A stretch of 7,919 nt of DNA, taken from Nitrospirota bacterium. Its GTDB lineage: Bacteria > Nitrospirota > Thermodesulfovibrionia > Thermodesulfovibrionales > Dissulfurispiraceae. Where the stretch lies: assembly GCA_013349595.1 (NCBI GenBank), contig DUZI01000080.1:1-7919 (forward strand). The letters run 5' to 3'. Within the stretch, counting starts at the first letter, position 1; each line of letters starts with the position of its first letter. Shown piece after piece: positions 1 through 6,762 of the stretch. Under the pieces are notes generated by a model that saw nothing but the letters and a program-made list of their open reading frames with translations, was not told where the DNA came from and searched no databases. The translations under genes and the position numbers were made by a program.

Positions 1-49
1 ATTGCCTCTACAAATATTATTTTGGACAGATAAAATTATAACAACCAGA

Positions 50-1111
50 CTACTTATTTTTAAATACTGATAATTCCTCAAGAAAGCCCTTGAGTAAATC
101 ATCTTCCTTGAAAGATTTGATTATCTTGCCGTTTTTAAATAAAAATCCTTCCCCTTTTCCACAGGCAATCCCCAAATCAGCCTCACGAGCTTCACCAGGC
201 CCATTGACAGCACATCCCATGACAGCTACTTTAATGGGTGTTTTAATATCCTTTAATTCTTCCTCTACCTGTCTTGCAAGGGGTTTTATATCAACCTGAC
301 ATCTGCCGCAGGTAGGACAGGAGATTATGTCTGCAGAGGGTTCTCTAAGCCCAAGTGCCCTTAAAATCATAAAGGCAGTCCTTACCTCTTCTTCAGGCGA
401 TGAAGTCAATGATACTCTCATAGTATCACCTATCCCTTCATAAAGCAATATACCTAAACCTACTGAACTCTTAATAATTCCTGTATATGAAGGACCTGCC
501 TCAGATATTCCAATATGAAGAGGATAATCATGTCTTTCAGAAAATAGCCTGTAGGCTTTGATAGTCATCATTACATCTGATGCCTTTAGTGAAACCTTAA
601 AGTCGTGAAAGTCAAGCTCTTGCAGGATTTCCATATGTCTCTCTGCACTCTCAACAATAGCTTGGGGAGTTGGATGGCCATACTTGTGGAGAATGTCCTT
701 TTGAAGCGAACCTGCATTTACACCTATTCGTATAGGAATACCTTTTTGTCTTGATAGGCTGACTACTTCCTTTATCTTCCAAGAGGCACCGATATTGCCA
801 GGATTTATCCTTAAGCCATCAATCCCTGCATCTATTGCCATAAGGGCTATCCGCCAATCAAAGTGTATGTCTGCAATCAGTGGCACGGAGACTAATTTTT
901 TTATCTCTAATAGGGAACCTCCTGCCTCCCTGTCGGGGACTGCAAGTCTAACAATCTCACACCCTATAGATTCAAGAGACTGTATTTGATTGATTGTAGA
1001 GCGAACATCTCGAGTATCAGTTTTTGTCATTGATTGGACAGAGATAGGGGCATTATTGCCAATATTGACTTTGCCAACTTTTATAAGCCTTGTTGCCTTT
1101 CTTTTAATCAT
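50..1111 (-). CDS. ispG: 4-hydroxy-3-methylbut-2-enyl diphosphate synthase (IspG/GcpE)
   Basis: IspG catalyses the reductive ring opening of 2-C-methyl-D-erythritol 2,4-cyclodiphosphate to HMBPP, the penultimate step of the MEP isoprenoid pathway, in the cytosol with a [4Fe-4S] cluster. The 353-residue protein is full length for the compact bacterial form. The N-terminal TIM barrel shows PISVQSMTKTDTRD (22-35), ADIHFDWRIA (80-89) and GLRINPGNIG (99-108). The C-terminal cluster domain has CPTC (Cys265, Cys268), then GCAVNGPGEA with Cys300 and Glu307. The Cys-Cys-Cys-Glu spacing (3, 32 and 7 residues) matches what I recall of E. coli IspG, where these residues ligate the cluster. The ATG has an AGAAGG Shine-Dalgarno sequence lying inside the end of mltG, with 2 bp between the mltG stop and this start, so translation is probably coupled. 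Identity is essentially certain. The 49 bp downstream (1-49) show no terminator or gene I can call. Confidence 0.98.
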   Translation of the reverse strand: MIKRKATRLIKVGKVNIGNNAPISVQSMTKTDTRDVRSTINQIQSLESIGCEIVRLAVPDREAGGSLLEIKKLVSVPLIADIHFDWRIALMAIDAGIDGLRINPGNIGASWKIKEVVSLSRQKGIPIRIGVNAGSLQKDILHKYGHPTPQAIVESAERHMEILQELDFHDFKVSLKASDVMMTIKAYRLFSERHDYPLHIGISEAGPSYTGIIKSSVGLGILLYEGIGDTMRVSLTSSPEEEVRTAFMILRALGLREPSADIISCPTCGRCQVDIKPLARQVEEELKDIKTPIKVAVMGCAVNGPGEAREADLGIACGKGEGFLFKNGKIIKSFKEDDLLKGFLEELSVFKNK

Positions 1112-1113
1112 TA

Positions 1114-2118
1114 TTAACCTTCTTCTCTTTCTTGTGATTTGCGGATATTTCTTATCGCCAAGATGTGCTCCTTAAGTGTCTTTGAAAAGATATGTGTTCC
1201 GTCATTGCGTGATACAAAATACAAAAATGGCACCTTTGCTGGTTTAAGGGTAGCCTCAATTGATGAAATGCTTGGTGATGAAATAGGTCCAGGTGGCAAA
1301 CCCTTGATAACATAGGTATTATAAGGGCTTTTGTTTTGATAATCCTTTCTGTAAATCTTGTCTCTATAGGTTTTGATGCCATAAATGGTAGTTGGGTCTG
1401 CTTGAAGGGGCATACCGAGTTTTAACCTATTATGATAGACTGCTGATATGATAGGCTTTTCTTTATTTATTACTGCCTCTCTTTCAATGATTGATGCAAG
1501 GGTGAGAATCTGATTTTCTGTCCAGCCAATCTCTTCCATCTTTTTTAGTATTTCTTCTGTATATTCTTTGCGGAGTCTGTCAACCATAATCTTAAATATT
1601 GCCTTTGCCTTCATTCCCTTTGGAAACTTATATGTATCAGGATATAGATAGCCCTCAAGGCTTGGGGCATCAATGTTAAAAGAAAACAGCAGGTTTTTAT
1701 CATAAACTAAGCTATCAAAATCTGTGGTAGATATTAACTTCTTTGCAGTCATTTTTTCCCTAATCTCCCAGAGACTGTCTCCCTCATTGACGACTATTTC
1801 AAACTCAACGATCCTTCCCTCTTTGAAATGTTTATAGACCTGATAAGGTGTGATGTTGCCCCAAAATCTATAAAAACCCGCCCTAATTCTCTTATCGACA
1901 CCACTAATCCTTCCAATGAGAAGAAAGATATTTTTGTCTCTTATGAGGTTATTCGCCTTCAGTATCTCCATTGCCTCCCTAAAGGTCGCTCCCTCAGGTA
2001 TCTCTATTTCTATTGCCTCTTTTCCTTTGTAAGAAGGCACAAATAACTGAATAGAAAAATAGGCAATAAAAAGAGAAAAACTAACAATTCCAATTATTTT
2101 TATGTTTTTAAAAAACAT
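1114..2118 (-). CDS. mltG: Endolytic murein transglycosylase MltG (YceG family)
   Basis: MltG is an inner-membrane lytic transglycosylase that cleaves nascent glycan strands and is thought to set glycan chain length at sites of peptidoglycan synthesis. The 334-residue protein has a short cytoplasmic N-terminus, one membrane anchor (about residues 8-27) and a periplasmic remainder. A LysM-like region (about 36-115) precedes the YceG catalytic domain, marked by EGYLYPDTY (155-163), LASIIEREA (207-215), QADPT (239-243), SPYNTY (264-269), GLPPGPIS (273-280) and a C-terminal segment with NDGTHIFSKT (305-314). Glu212 in LASIIE aligns with the catalytic glutamate of E. coli MltG. Length is normal for the family. 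The ATG at 2118 lacks an obvious Shine-Dalgarno sequence, but it is followed at once by charged residues and the anchor, as expected, so I keep it. The gene follows the 79-residue small gene by 67 bp and ends 2 bp before ispG. Confidence 0.96.
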   Translation of the reverse strand: MFFKNIKIIGIVSFSLFIAYFSIQLFVPSYKGKEAIEIEIPEGATFREAMEILKANNLIRDKNIFLLIGRISGVDKRIRAGFYRFWGNITPYQVYKHFKEGRIVEFEIVVNEGDSLWEIREKMTAKKLISTTDFDSLVYDKNLLFSFNIDAPSLEGYLYPDTYKFPKGMKAKAIFKIMVDRLRKEYTEEILKKMEEIGWTENQILTLASIIEREAVINKEKPIISAVYHNRLKLGMPLQADPTTIYGIKTYRDKIYRKDYQNKSPYNTYVIKGLPPGPISSPSISSIEATLKPAKVPFLYFVSRNDGTHIFSKTLKEHILAIRNIRKSQEREEG

Positions 2119-2185
2119 TTTACTTAGACGAGGGGAAGTAAAGATATTTATATTTTAAAGACAAATCAAAAGCATGAAGAATTTC

Positions 2186-2425
2186 TCATTTTTTTATCTC
2201 ATCTTCAGAACCTTCTGCTTTTACAATCATGTCGTGGAGTGACAAGGAAAACTCATTTAAAAAAGAGCTAATTGATTTAGTATTATTAATTATTTCGTCT
2301 TGTTCTTGCTTATCAAGTTTATTAAAATCCCCGCTCCCAAGTAGTGTCCCGAGGCTTGACATGAATTGTGATACATTTACAAGAATAGTAATAACTGCCT
2401 TCATCCCTTCAGTCTTGACTTCCAT
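2186..2425 (-). CDS. Unrecognised 79-residue small protein next to an entericidin-like gene
   Basis: I do not recognise this family. The start is set at the ATG at 2425 because AAGGAG lies 6 nt upstream. A longer reading beginning at 2482 would overlap the entericidin-like gene and would have no such site. The 79-residue product starts MEVKTEGMKAV, has a weakly hydrophobic, probably amphipathic stretch (about 9-31, ending GTLLGSG), then a charged helical half (about 32-79) ending in EGSEDEIKK. There is no signal peptide, no cysteine and no convincing membrane span, so it is probably a cytosolic helical protein. It begins 22 bp after the entericidin-like stop and precedes mltG by 67 bp, suggesting cotranscription with both. 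It could be a partner of the lipoprotein or an unrelated passenger; sequence alone does not decide. Confidence 0.75.
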   Translation of the reverse strand: MEVKTEGMKAVITILVNVSQFMSSLGTLLGSGDFNKLDKQEQDEIINNTKSISSFLNEFSLSLHDMIVKAEGSEDEIKK

Positions 2426-2431
2426 GTTATT

Positions 2432-2437
2432 CTCCTT
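2432..2437 (-). promoter_or_regulatory. Ribosome binding site of the 79-residue small gene
   Basis: AAGGAG on the minus strand ends 6 nt before the ATG at 2425. It decides the start of the small gene against the longer in-frame ATG at 2482, which lies within the upstream lipoprotein gene. Confidence 0.8.
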
Positions 2438-2447
2438 TGTTAATGAA

Positions 2448-2573
2448 TTATTTAGATGACTTTTGTATTGCCTTACCTGCACTTTCTATATCTTTGCCTA
2501 CCCCGTGAACAGTATTACAGCCCATTGAAGAGAGAACTATCATAATCACTATTAGAGATAAAATCCTATACAT
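2448..2573 (-). CDS. Entericidin A/B family small lipoprotein
   Basis: This 41-residue protein begins MYRILSLIVIMIVLSSMGCN, a short basic N-terminus followed by a hydrophobic core and a lipobox (SMG|C, modified Cys19). The mature part, CNTVHGVGKDIESAGKAIQK, is a close match to the entericidin signature, in which a GCNTV motif is followed by G-x-G-K-D-I, then a conserved G and A-I. It should be exported by Sec, lipidated and held in the membrane as a tiny mature peptide of about 23 residues. In E. coli, EcnA and EcnB form an antidote/toxin lipoprotein pair controlled by stationary-phase regulators. Here there is only one copy, so toxin, antidote or simple envelope lipoprotein cannot be told apart. 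A strong AGGAGG (2583-2588) sits 9 nt before the ATG. It is followed after 22 bp by an unrecognised 79-residue gene and is the first gene after the long noncoding stretch. Family assignment is firm; function is not. Confidence 0.9.
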   Translation of the reverse strand: MYRILSLIVIMIVLSSMGCNTVHGVGKDIESAGKAIQKSSK

Positions 2574-3068
2574 CTTCAAAACCCTCCTTTTAGGTGATTT
2601 ATTAAGATAAATATTCTATACAAAATATGGTATTTATTTAAAGTTGATAATAAATTAAGTAAGAATTCTTTTTGCAAAGGCATACTTGTATAAAAAAAAC
2701 ATTTTTAAGATATATCCAAAATCAGCGATAGAGCTGAGAATTTAACAAAATCAAGTAGGAAGGGTTGGTGAAAATTTTATACGACACTTTATAAAAGAAA
2801 ACTTGAGAAACTTTAGCAAAAGGCATTGCACTATAAAGAATAAAGCAAGATTAAAATGAAATCGTCAATTATAAAAATTCCGAAACAGCACTTCCTATTG
2901 CTATTTTTGTGATATAGAAATTTAAGCTTTAGAAAAAAAAGTTTTCTCTTCAAAAAAGTCTTATTTAACGAATAATAACCACATAAAAAATCCCTTAATC
3001 CCTATGAAGTTATTAAAAAAGCAGGATAAGTTACTTAAGATATTTTAGTAAAGTACTAATGTAACAGT
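2574..3068. other. 495-bp AT-rich stretch without a recognisable gene
   Basis: The stretch lies between the glnS stop and the entericidin-like start. I find no open frame of useful size with a ribosome binding site on either strand, no tRNA, and no riboswitch-like or CRISPR-like structure. It holds many A and T runs, for example near 2693-2700 and 2933-2940. A small perfect inverted repeat, TCAGC/GCTGA with a 6-nt loop (2722-2737), reads into TTTT on the minus strand. Weak AT hairpins lie just after glnS around 3030-3055. None makes a convincing intrinsic terminator. It probably contains the end of the glnS transcript, a promoter for the entericidin-like gene at its low-coordinate end, and perhaps a small RNA or decayed sequence that I cannot identify. 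Confidence 0.6.
2613..2642 (-). promoter_or_regulatory. Possible sigma70-type promoter of the entericidin-like operon
   Basis: On the minus strand a TTTAAA (2637-2642) and a TAGAAT (2613-2618) are separated by 18 bp, about 40 bp before the entericidin-like ATG. The position fits the first gene of an operon after a long gap. The region is so AT-rich that such boxes arise easily by chance, so this is a weak call. Confidence 0.25.
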
Positions 3069-4769
3069 TTACTTATTTGTTTGACCAATAACTTTGTTTT
3101 TTATCTTTGCCCATTCGTCTTTTAAAGTAACTGTGCGATTAAAGACAGGTGCATTTTCCTTTGAATCAACACTGTCAACACAAAAATAACCAAGTCTTTC
3201 AAACTGAAACTTATCATCCTTTTGTGCATTTTTTAAAGAGGGTTCTAACTTAGCATCTTTGATAACTTTAAGGGAATTTGGGTTTATATAGTCTGTAAAG
3301 TCTTTTCCTCCCTCTGTATCATCGGGATTTTCTTTTGTAAAAAGTGTTTCATACAAACGGACTTCTGCCTCAAAACACTCCCTTACAGATACCCAGTGTA
3401 GAGTAGCTTTTACCTTTCTTTTATCAGGTGCATCACCACCCCTTGTAGCAGGGTCGTAAGTGCAGATAATCTCACTGATGTTGCCTTCATTGTCCTTTTT
3501 AAAATCTATACACTTAATAAAATAGGCATATCTGAGACGAACCTCCCTATTTGGGGCGAGCCTGTAAAAATCTTTTACTGGATGTTCCATAAAATCGTCT
3601 TTTTCAATAAATATCTCTCTTGAAAAGGGTATCTTGCGGGTCCCTGCTTGAGGGTCTTCAGGGTTATTGATTGCATCAAGATACTCTATCTTGTCTTCAG
3701 GATAATTAATGATTGTAACCTTTACTGGGTTTAAGACTGCCATGACCCTTTGGGCTATTTTATTAAGGTCTTCCCTGATGCAAAATTCAAGTAATGCTAT
3801 ATCTACAAGGCTTTCTTTCTTTCCAACACCAATACGCTCGCAGAAGTTTCTAATTGATTTTGGAGTATAACCTCTCCTTCTAATACCAGCAATGGTCGGC
3901 ATTCGTGGATCATTCCAGCCAGACACAAACCCCCTGTTAACTAATACAAGGAGTTTCCTCTTGCTTAATACAGTATGACTTAGGTTTAATCTTGCAAATT
4001 CTATCTGTTGAGGGTGATAAATACCTATGGCATCAAGATACCAGTCATAAAGAGGCCTATGGTCTTCATACTCAATTGTGCATATAGAGTGTGTAACCCC
4101 TTCAATTGAATCACTTTGCCCATGGGCATAATCATACATCGGATAAATACACCACTTATTGCCAGTTCTATGATGTTGTTCATGCTTTATGCGATACATA
4201 ACAGGGTCTCTCATGTTGATATTACCTGAAGACATATCAATCTTAGACCTAAGTGTCTTTGAACCATCTGGAAACTCTCCTGCCCTCATCCTCCTGAAAA
4301 GGTCAAGATTCTCTTCTATGGGTCTGTTTCTCCATTGGCTTTCTTTGCCTGGTTCAGTCAAGGTGCCCCTGTATTCTTTAATCTCCTCAGGGGTCAATTC
4401 ACAAACATAGGCAAGACCTTTTTTTATCAAATCCTCTGCCCATTGATAGAGTTGTTCAAAATAATCAGAGGCATAATAAATCCTGTCTTTCCAATCAAAG
4501 CCTAACCATTTTACATCCTCTATGATTGATTCCACATATTCCAATTCCTCTTTACTTGGATTGGTATCATCAAATCTTAGGTTGCAATGTCCTGCAAAAT
4601 CCTCTGCCAAACCAAAGTTAAGACATATTGACTTGGCATGTCCGATGTGGAGATAACCGTTTGGCTCGGGTGGAAAACGTGTGATTATTTTGTTAACCTT
4701 ACCTTTTTTAAAGTCTTCTTCAATAATTGATTTTATAAAATTCTGGGGTGTATTAAATTTCTCTTCCAT
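3069..4769 (-). CDS. glnS: Glutaminyl-tRNA synthetase
   Basis: This class I aminoacyl-tRNA synthetase charges tRNA-Gln directly with glutamine in the cytosol. The 566-residue protein is full length. The catalytic Rossmann fold shows PPEPNGYLHIGHAKS (33-47) with the HIGH motif at 41-44, RFDDTNP (65-71), a middle segment with YPMYDYAHG (209-217) and EGVTHS (223-228), and the second signature as VLSKRK (267-272), the GlnRS form of KMSKS. DPRMPTIAGIRRRGYTP (287-303) follows. The C-terminal anticodon-binding beta-barrels run from about 345 to the end, including VFNRTVTLKDEWAK (542-555). These features separate it from GluRS. AGGAG (4777-4781) stands 7 nt before the ATG. It follows the diguanylate cyclase gene by 46 bp with no visible terminator, so it is probably in the same transcript. 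Many bacteria lack GlnRS and make Gln-tRNA by the GatCAB amidotransferase; whether that route also exists here cannot be seen. Confidence 0.98.
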   Translation of the reverse strand: MEEKFNTPQNFIKSIIEEDFKKGKVNKIITRFPPEPNGYLHIGHAKSICLNFGLAEDFAGHCNLRFDDTNPSKEELEYVESIIEDVKWLGFDWKDRIYYASDYFEQLYQWAEDLIKKGLAYVCELTPEEIKEYRGTLTEPGKESQWRNRPIEENLDLFRRMRAGEFPDGSKTLRSKIDMSSGNINMRDPVMYRIKHEQHHRTGNKWCIYPMYDYAHGQSDSIEGVTHSICTIEYEDHRPLYDWYLDAIGIYHPQQIEFARLNLSHTVLSKRKLLVLVNRGFVSGWNDPRMPTIAGIRRRGYTPKSIRNFCERIGVGKKESLVDIALLEFCIREDLNKIAQRVMAVLNPVKVTIINYPEDKIEYLDAINNPEDPQAGTRKIPFSREIFIEKDDFMEHPVKDFYRLAPNREVRLRYAYFIKCIDFKKDNEGNISEIICTYDPATRGGDAPDKRKVKATLHWVSVRECFEAEVRLYETLFTKENPDDTEGGKDFTDYINPNSLKVIKDAKLEPSLKNAQKDDKFQFERLGYFCVDSVDSKENAPVFNRTVTLKDEWAKIKNKVIGQTNK

Positions 4770-4815
4770 TTTGTATCTCCTATGGGGAACTCTTTGACCA
4801 ATTCTGCTTTTTTTC

Positions 4816-5973
4816 TTAAATGGCAGAGCAAACCATGTTTCTGCCTGACTTTTTAGCCTTATAAAGTGCCTTATCTGCAGATTGAATGAATTGTTGAACT
4901 AAGGCTTGGATCTCAGTATCACTTAATAAATTGTTGTTAATCTTACAGCAATCAAGTTCAGATACACCTATGCTAACTGTTATTTGAGTTGTCTCTGGTT
5001 CTTGTTTTTTTATTAAAAACTTGTATTCTTCAATTTCCTTTCTAATATTCTCTGCAACTTCCTTTGCCATTTCGATGTCTAATCCTTCGCAGACCAATAT
5101 GAGTTCTTCTCCACCATACCTGGCAGAGAAATCTCCTTCCCTTGAGGCGTTTTTCTTTATAATACTTGAGACAAGTTTTAATACTTCATCGCCAACATCG
5201 TGTCCGTAGTTGTCATTAAATTTTTTAAAGTGGTCTATGTCTATAATCATAAGTGAAAGATAGGTCTCTATATTTAATAATGCCTTTACCATAGCTTCAA
5301 TATGTTGGTCAAATGCCCGTCTATTGAAAAGACCTGTCAAGGAATCAATGTTTGCAAGTCTTTCCATTTCCATTGCCTTGTGTTTCCATATCTCCGATTC
5401 CTTTGCCTTATTTTTCCACTCATTGATTTCATTATTTATCTTTTCAACCATCTTGTTAGTAGTGCTGATAACTCCATTGATTATCTTTTTACGATCTTCT
5501 TCATTTTCAAGGGCGTGGACTGTCGTATCCTTGAGATTTTCAATATCATAGACTTTGTCCTTACTGAATTGCATACCAAGTGTGGCTACGCTTGCATAAT
5601 TGCGTAATACTTGACTAAGCACAGTTTTCATATCTTCATAGTTTTTCTCAAGTTCTTTGAGTTTCTTGTTTAATACATCTTTCTGCTCATTACAATGTAT
5701 ATGCCTTATTGATTCTATATATTTTATGGTTTCATCGTAATTTGAATCAGAAAAATCAAGTTCTTGTAGTAAGTCTTGTAGTTTTATTTGTAGAAGCCTC
5801 TTTTGTTCTTCACTGTAAAATTCATTTTTCTCAAGGGTTCTAAGAAAATTAAATAGACAGCGCCAATTGAGATTATTGGGGATGCCAGCCTGTGCGAGTA
5901 TATCACACACAGAATTACAACTAGACTTAATTTTTTTGAGTGTTACCTTTTCTAGGCTATTTGATTTTGCCAT
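4816..5973 (-). CDS. Cytosolic GGDEF diguanylate cyclase with helical N-terminal region
   Basis: The C-terminal GGDEF domain (about residues 205-384) makes cyclic di-GMP from two GTP. It shows NIDSLTGLFNRRAF (208-221), IDIDHFKKFND (244-254), the active-site loop RYGGEEL (285-291), ITVSIGVSE (331-339) and ADKALYKAKKSGRN (366-379). The GGEEL form is compatible with activity. RxxD at 278-281 lies five residues before the GGEEL, where the product-inhibition I-site is expected, so feedback control by c-di-GMP is likely. The first 200 residues are not a sensor domain I know. They are largely helical and charged, with heptad-like stretches (about 95-120 and 172-206) that probably drive dimerisation. 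There is no signal peptide or membrane span, so the enzyme is cytosolic. The ATG at 5973 has no clear Shine-Dalgarno sequence and lies 29 bp after the tsaC stop, so it may depend on translation from tsaC. The activating signal is unknown. Confidence 0.95.
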   Translation of the reverse strand: MAKSNSLEKVTLKKIKSSCNSVCDILAQAGIPNNLNWRCLFNFLRTLEKNEFYSEEQKRLLQIKLQDLLQELDFSDSNYDETIKYIESIRHIHCNEQKDVLNKKLKELEKNYEDMKTVLSQVLRNYASVATLGMQFSKDKVYDIENLKDTTVHALENEEDRKKIINGVISTTNKMVEKINNEINEWKNKAKESEIWKHKAMEMERLANIDSLTGLFNRRAFDQHIEAMVKALLNIETYLSLMIIDIDHFKKFNDNYGHDVGDEVLKLVSSIIKKNASREGDFSARYGGEELILVCEGLDIEMAKEVAENIRKEIEEYKFLIKKQEPETTQITVSIGVSELDCCKINNNLLSDTEIQALVQQFIQSADKALYKAKKSGRNMVCSAI

Positions 5974-6002
5974 AAGTTTGTATGATAGCCTAATCCATAA
6001 GA

Positions 6003-6638
6003 TTAAGACAATATTCTGAGCCCTGCTTCAAGTATTTTATCCTTTTCTATTGCACCTAATCTTAATATTTTTACTCCTTGACTTGTTATCTCCACGATCG
6101 TAGATGGTTTACCGCCTTTGGTAAATCCTGCATCAATGATTAAATCTACCTTATCATTAAAATGGGGAATTAAATCATCAATACTGGTTGATGCTGGCAT
6201 CTTAGAAATATTTGCACTAGTTGAAATTAGAGGAAAGCCTGAGTATTTTGAAATATCCTGAGCAACCTTATTATCAGTCATTCTTACTGCTACCTTTTTA
6301 TTAAATGATATTTGTTCATGTAAGTCTGCCTTTGCATTTAATAAAATAGTCAGTGGCCCTGGCCAAAATTTATCTATAAAAATCCTTTCTTCATTACTGA
6401 TTGATGTTGTGATTAACTCCAGTTGAGACAAATCACCGATTATAAGTGGTAGGGTCTTTTCACTTGTCCTAACCTTTACAGTAAAAATCCTGCTGATTGC
6501 CTCTTTTGCATCATATCTTGCACCAAGGGCATAAAAGGTCTCTGTTGGGTAAATCAATAAGCCGCTATTTCTGACCACAGAAACTGCCCTGTCAATAACT
6601 TTAGAATAATTATTGTTGTGAATATTTATTATTGCCAT
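6003..6638 (-). CDS. tsaC: L-threonylcarbamoyladenylate synthase (TsaC/YrdC/Sua5 family)
   Basis: The enzyme makes threonylcarbamoyl-AMP from threonine, bicarbonate and ATP, the first step of t6A37 modification in ANN-decoding tRNAs. The 211-residue product is a single YrdC domain: GLLIYPTETFYALGA (26-40), the KVRTSEKTLPL segment (55-65) matching the family K-x-R...K-P-L, FWPGPLTILL (91-100), VAVRMTD (116-122), ISTSANIS (138-145) and IIDAGFTKGGKPSTIVE (167-183). It lacks the C-terminal Sua5 domain, so it is the short TsaC type. I place the start at the ATG at 6638. In-frame ATGs at 6680 and 6710 are rejected because 6680 directly abuts the tRNA gene, 6710 lies inside it on its antisense strand, and the added residues resemble nothing in the family. 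The chosen start has only AAGGA about 14 nt upstream, unusually far. The diguanylate cyclase gene follows after 29 bp. Confidence 0.93.
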   Translation of the reverse strand: MAIINIHNNNYSKVIDRAVSVVRNSGLLIYPTETFYALGARYDAKEAISRIFTVKVRTSEKTLPLIIGDLSQLELITTSISNEERIFIDKFWPGPLTILLNAKADLHEQISFNKKVAVRMTDNKVAQDISKYSGFPLISTSANISKMPASTSIDDLIPHFNDKVDLIIDAGFTKGGKPSTIVEITSQGVKILRLGAIEKDKILEAGLRILS

Positions 6639-6641
6639 AGT

Positions 6642-6671
6642 TTGAAAAACAGTCCTTAATAGTGCTATATT
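6642..6671 (+). promoter_or_regulatory. Likely sigma70-type promoter of tRNA-Leu(GAG)
   Basis: TTGAAA (6642-6647) and TATATT (6666-6671) are separated by 18 bp, and TG at 6663-6664 makes an extended -10. Each hexamer differs from consensus at one base. The predicted start point is near 6678, two or three bases before the mature tRNA 5' end, which implies a very short leader. The -35 box lies 4 bp from the start codon of the divergent tsaC gene, so the promoter occupies the tsaC 5' leader. Confidence 0.6.
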
Positions 6672-6680
6672 AAATTCCAT

Positions 6681-6762
6681 GCCGAAGTGGTGGAACTGGT
6701 AGACACGCACGTTTGAGGGGCGTGTGGGGCAACCTGTGCGGGTTCGAGTCCCGCCTTCGGCA
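6681..6762 (+). tRNA. tRNA-Leu (anticodon GAG)
   Basis: An 82-nt class II tRNA folds cleanly. The acceptor stem GCCGAAG/CTTCGGC pairs over all seven positions with discriminator A. The D arm is GTG...CAC with GG in the loop. The anticodon stem is CACGT/GCGTG with one T-G pair, and the loop TTGAGGG carries GAG at 6715-6717. The long variable arm has a GGG-GCAA-CCT stem-loop, and the T arm is GCGGG/CCCGC around TTCGAGT. The long variable arm, GAG anticodon and A73 all say leucine; it reads CUC and CUU. The 3' CCA is not encoded. It is the only plus-strand gene here: its last base directly precedes the (convergent) stop codon of the phosphatase gene, and its 5' end is 42 bp from the divergent tsaC start. 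No plus-strand terminator is visible downstream, only a pyrimidine-rich run within the phosphatase gene. Confidence 0.97.

Noticed and set aside
90..299. Plus-strand open frame of 69 residues
   Set aside because: It is a shadow of ispG; the minus frame carries the Fe-S cysteines and all family motifs.
990..1175. Plus-strand open frame of 61 residues with a hydrophobic C-terminal half
   Set aside because: It lies over the mltG/ispG junction and the start of ispG. The hydrophobic run is a by-product of AT-rich antisense sequence, and there is no ribosome binding site.
2186..2482. 98-residue version of the small unrecognised gene
   Set aside because: The extra 19 residues overlap the entericidin-like gene, while the internal ATG at 2425 has AAGGAG at good spacing.
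2722..2737. Inverted repeat TCAGC/GCTGA followed by TTTT as an intrinsic terminator on the minus strand
   Set aside because: A 5-bp stem with a 6-nt loop and only four T is too weak, and such a repeat is expected by chance in a window this size.
2857..2913. Short plus-strand frame of 18 codons starting ATG AAA TCG in the noncoding stretch
   Set aside because: It is very short, lacks a ribosome binding site and shows no recognisable product.
5302..5607. Plus-strand open frame of 101 residues, hydrophobic, resembling a small membrane protein
   Set aside because: It is antisense to the diguanylate cyclase gene, whose minus frame is well supported. The hydrophobicity reflects the complement of a Lys/Glu-rich coiled region.
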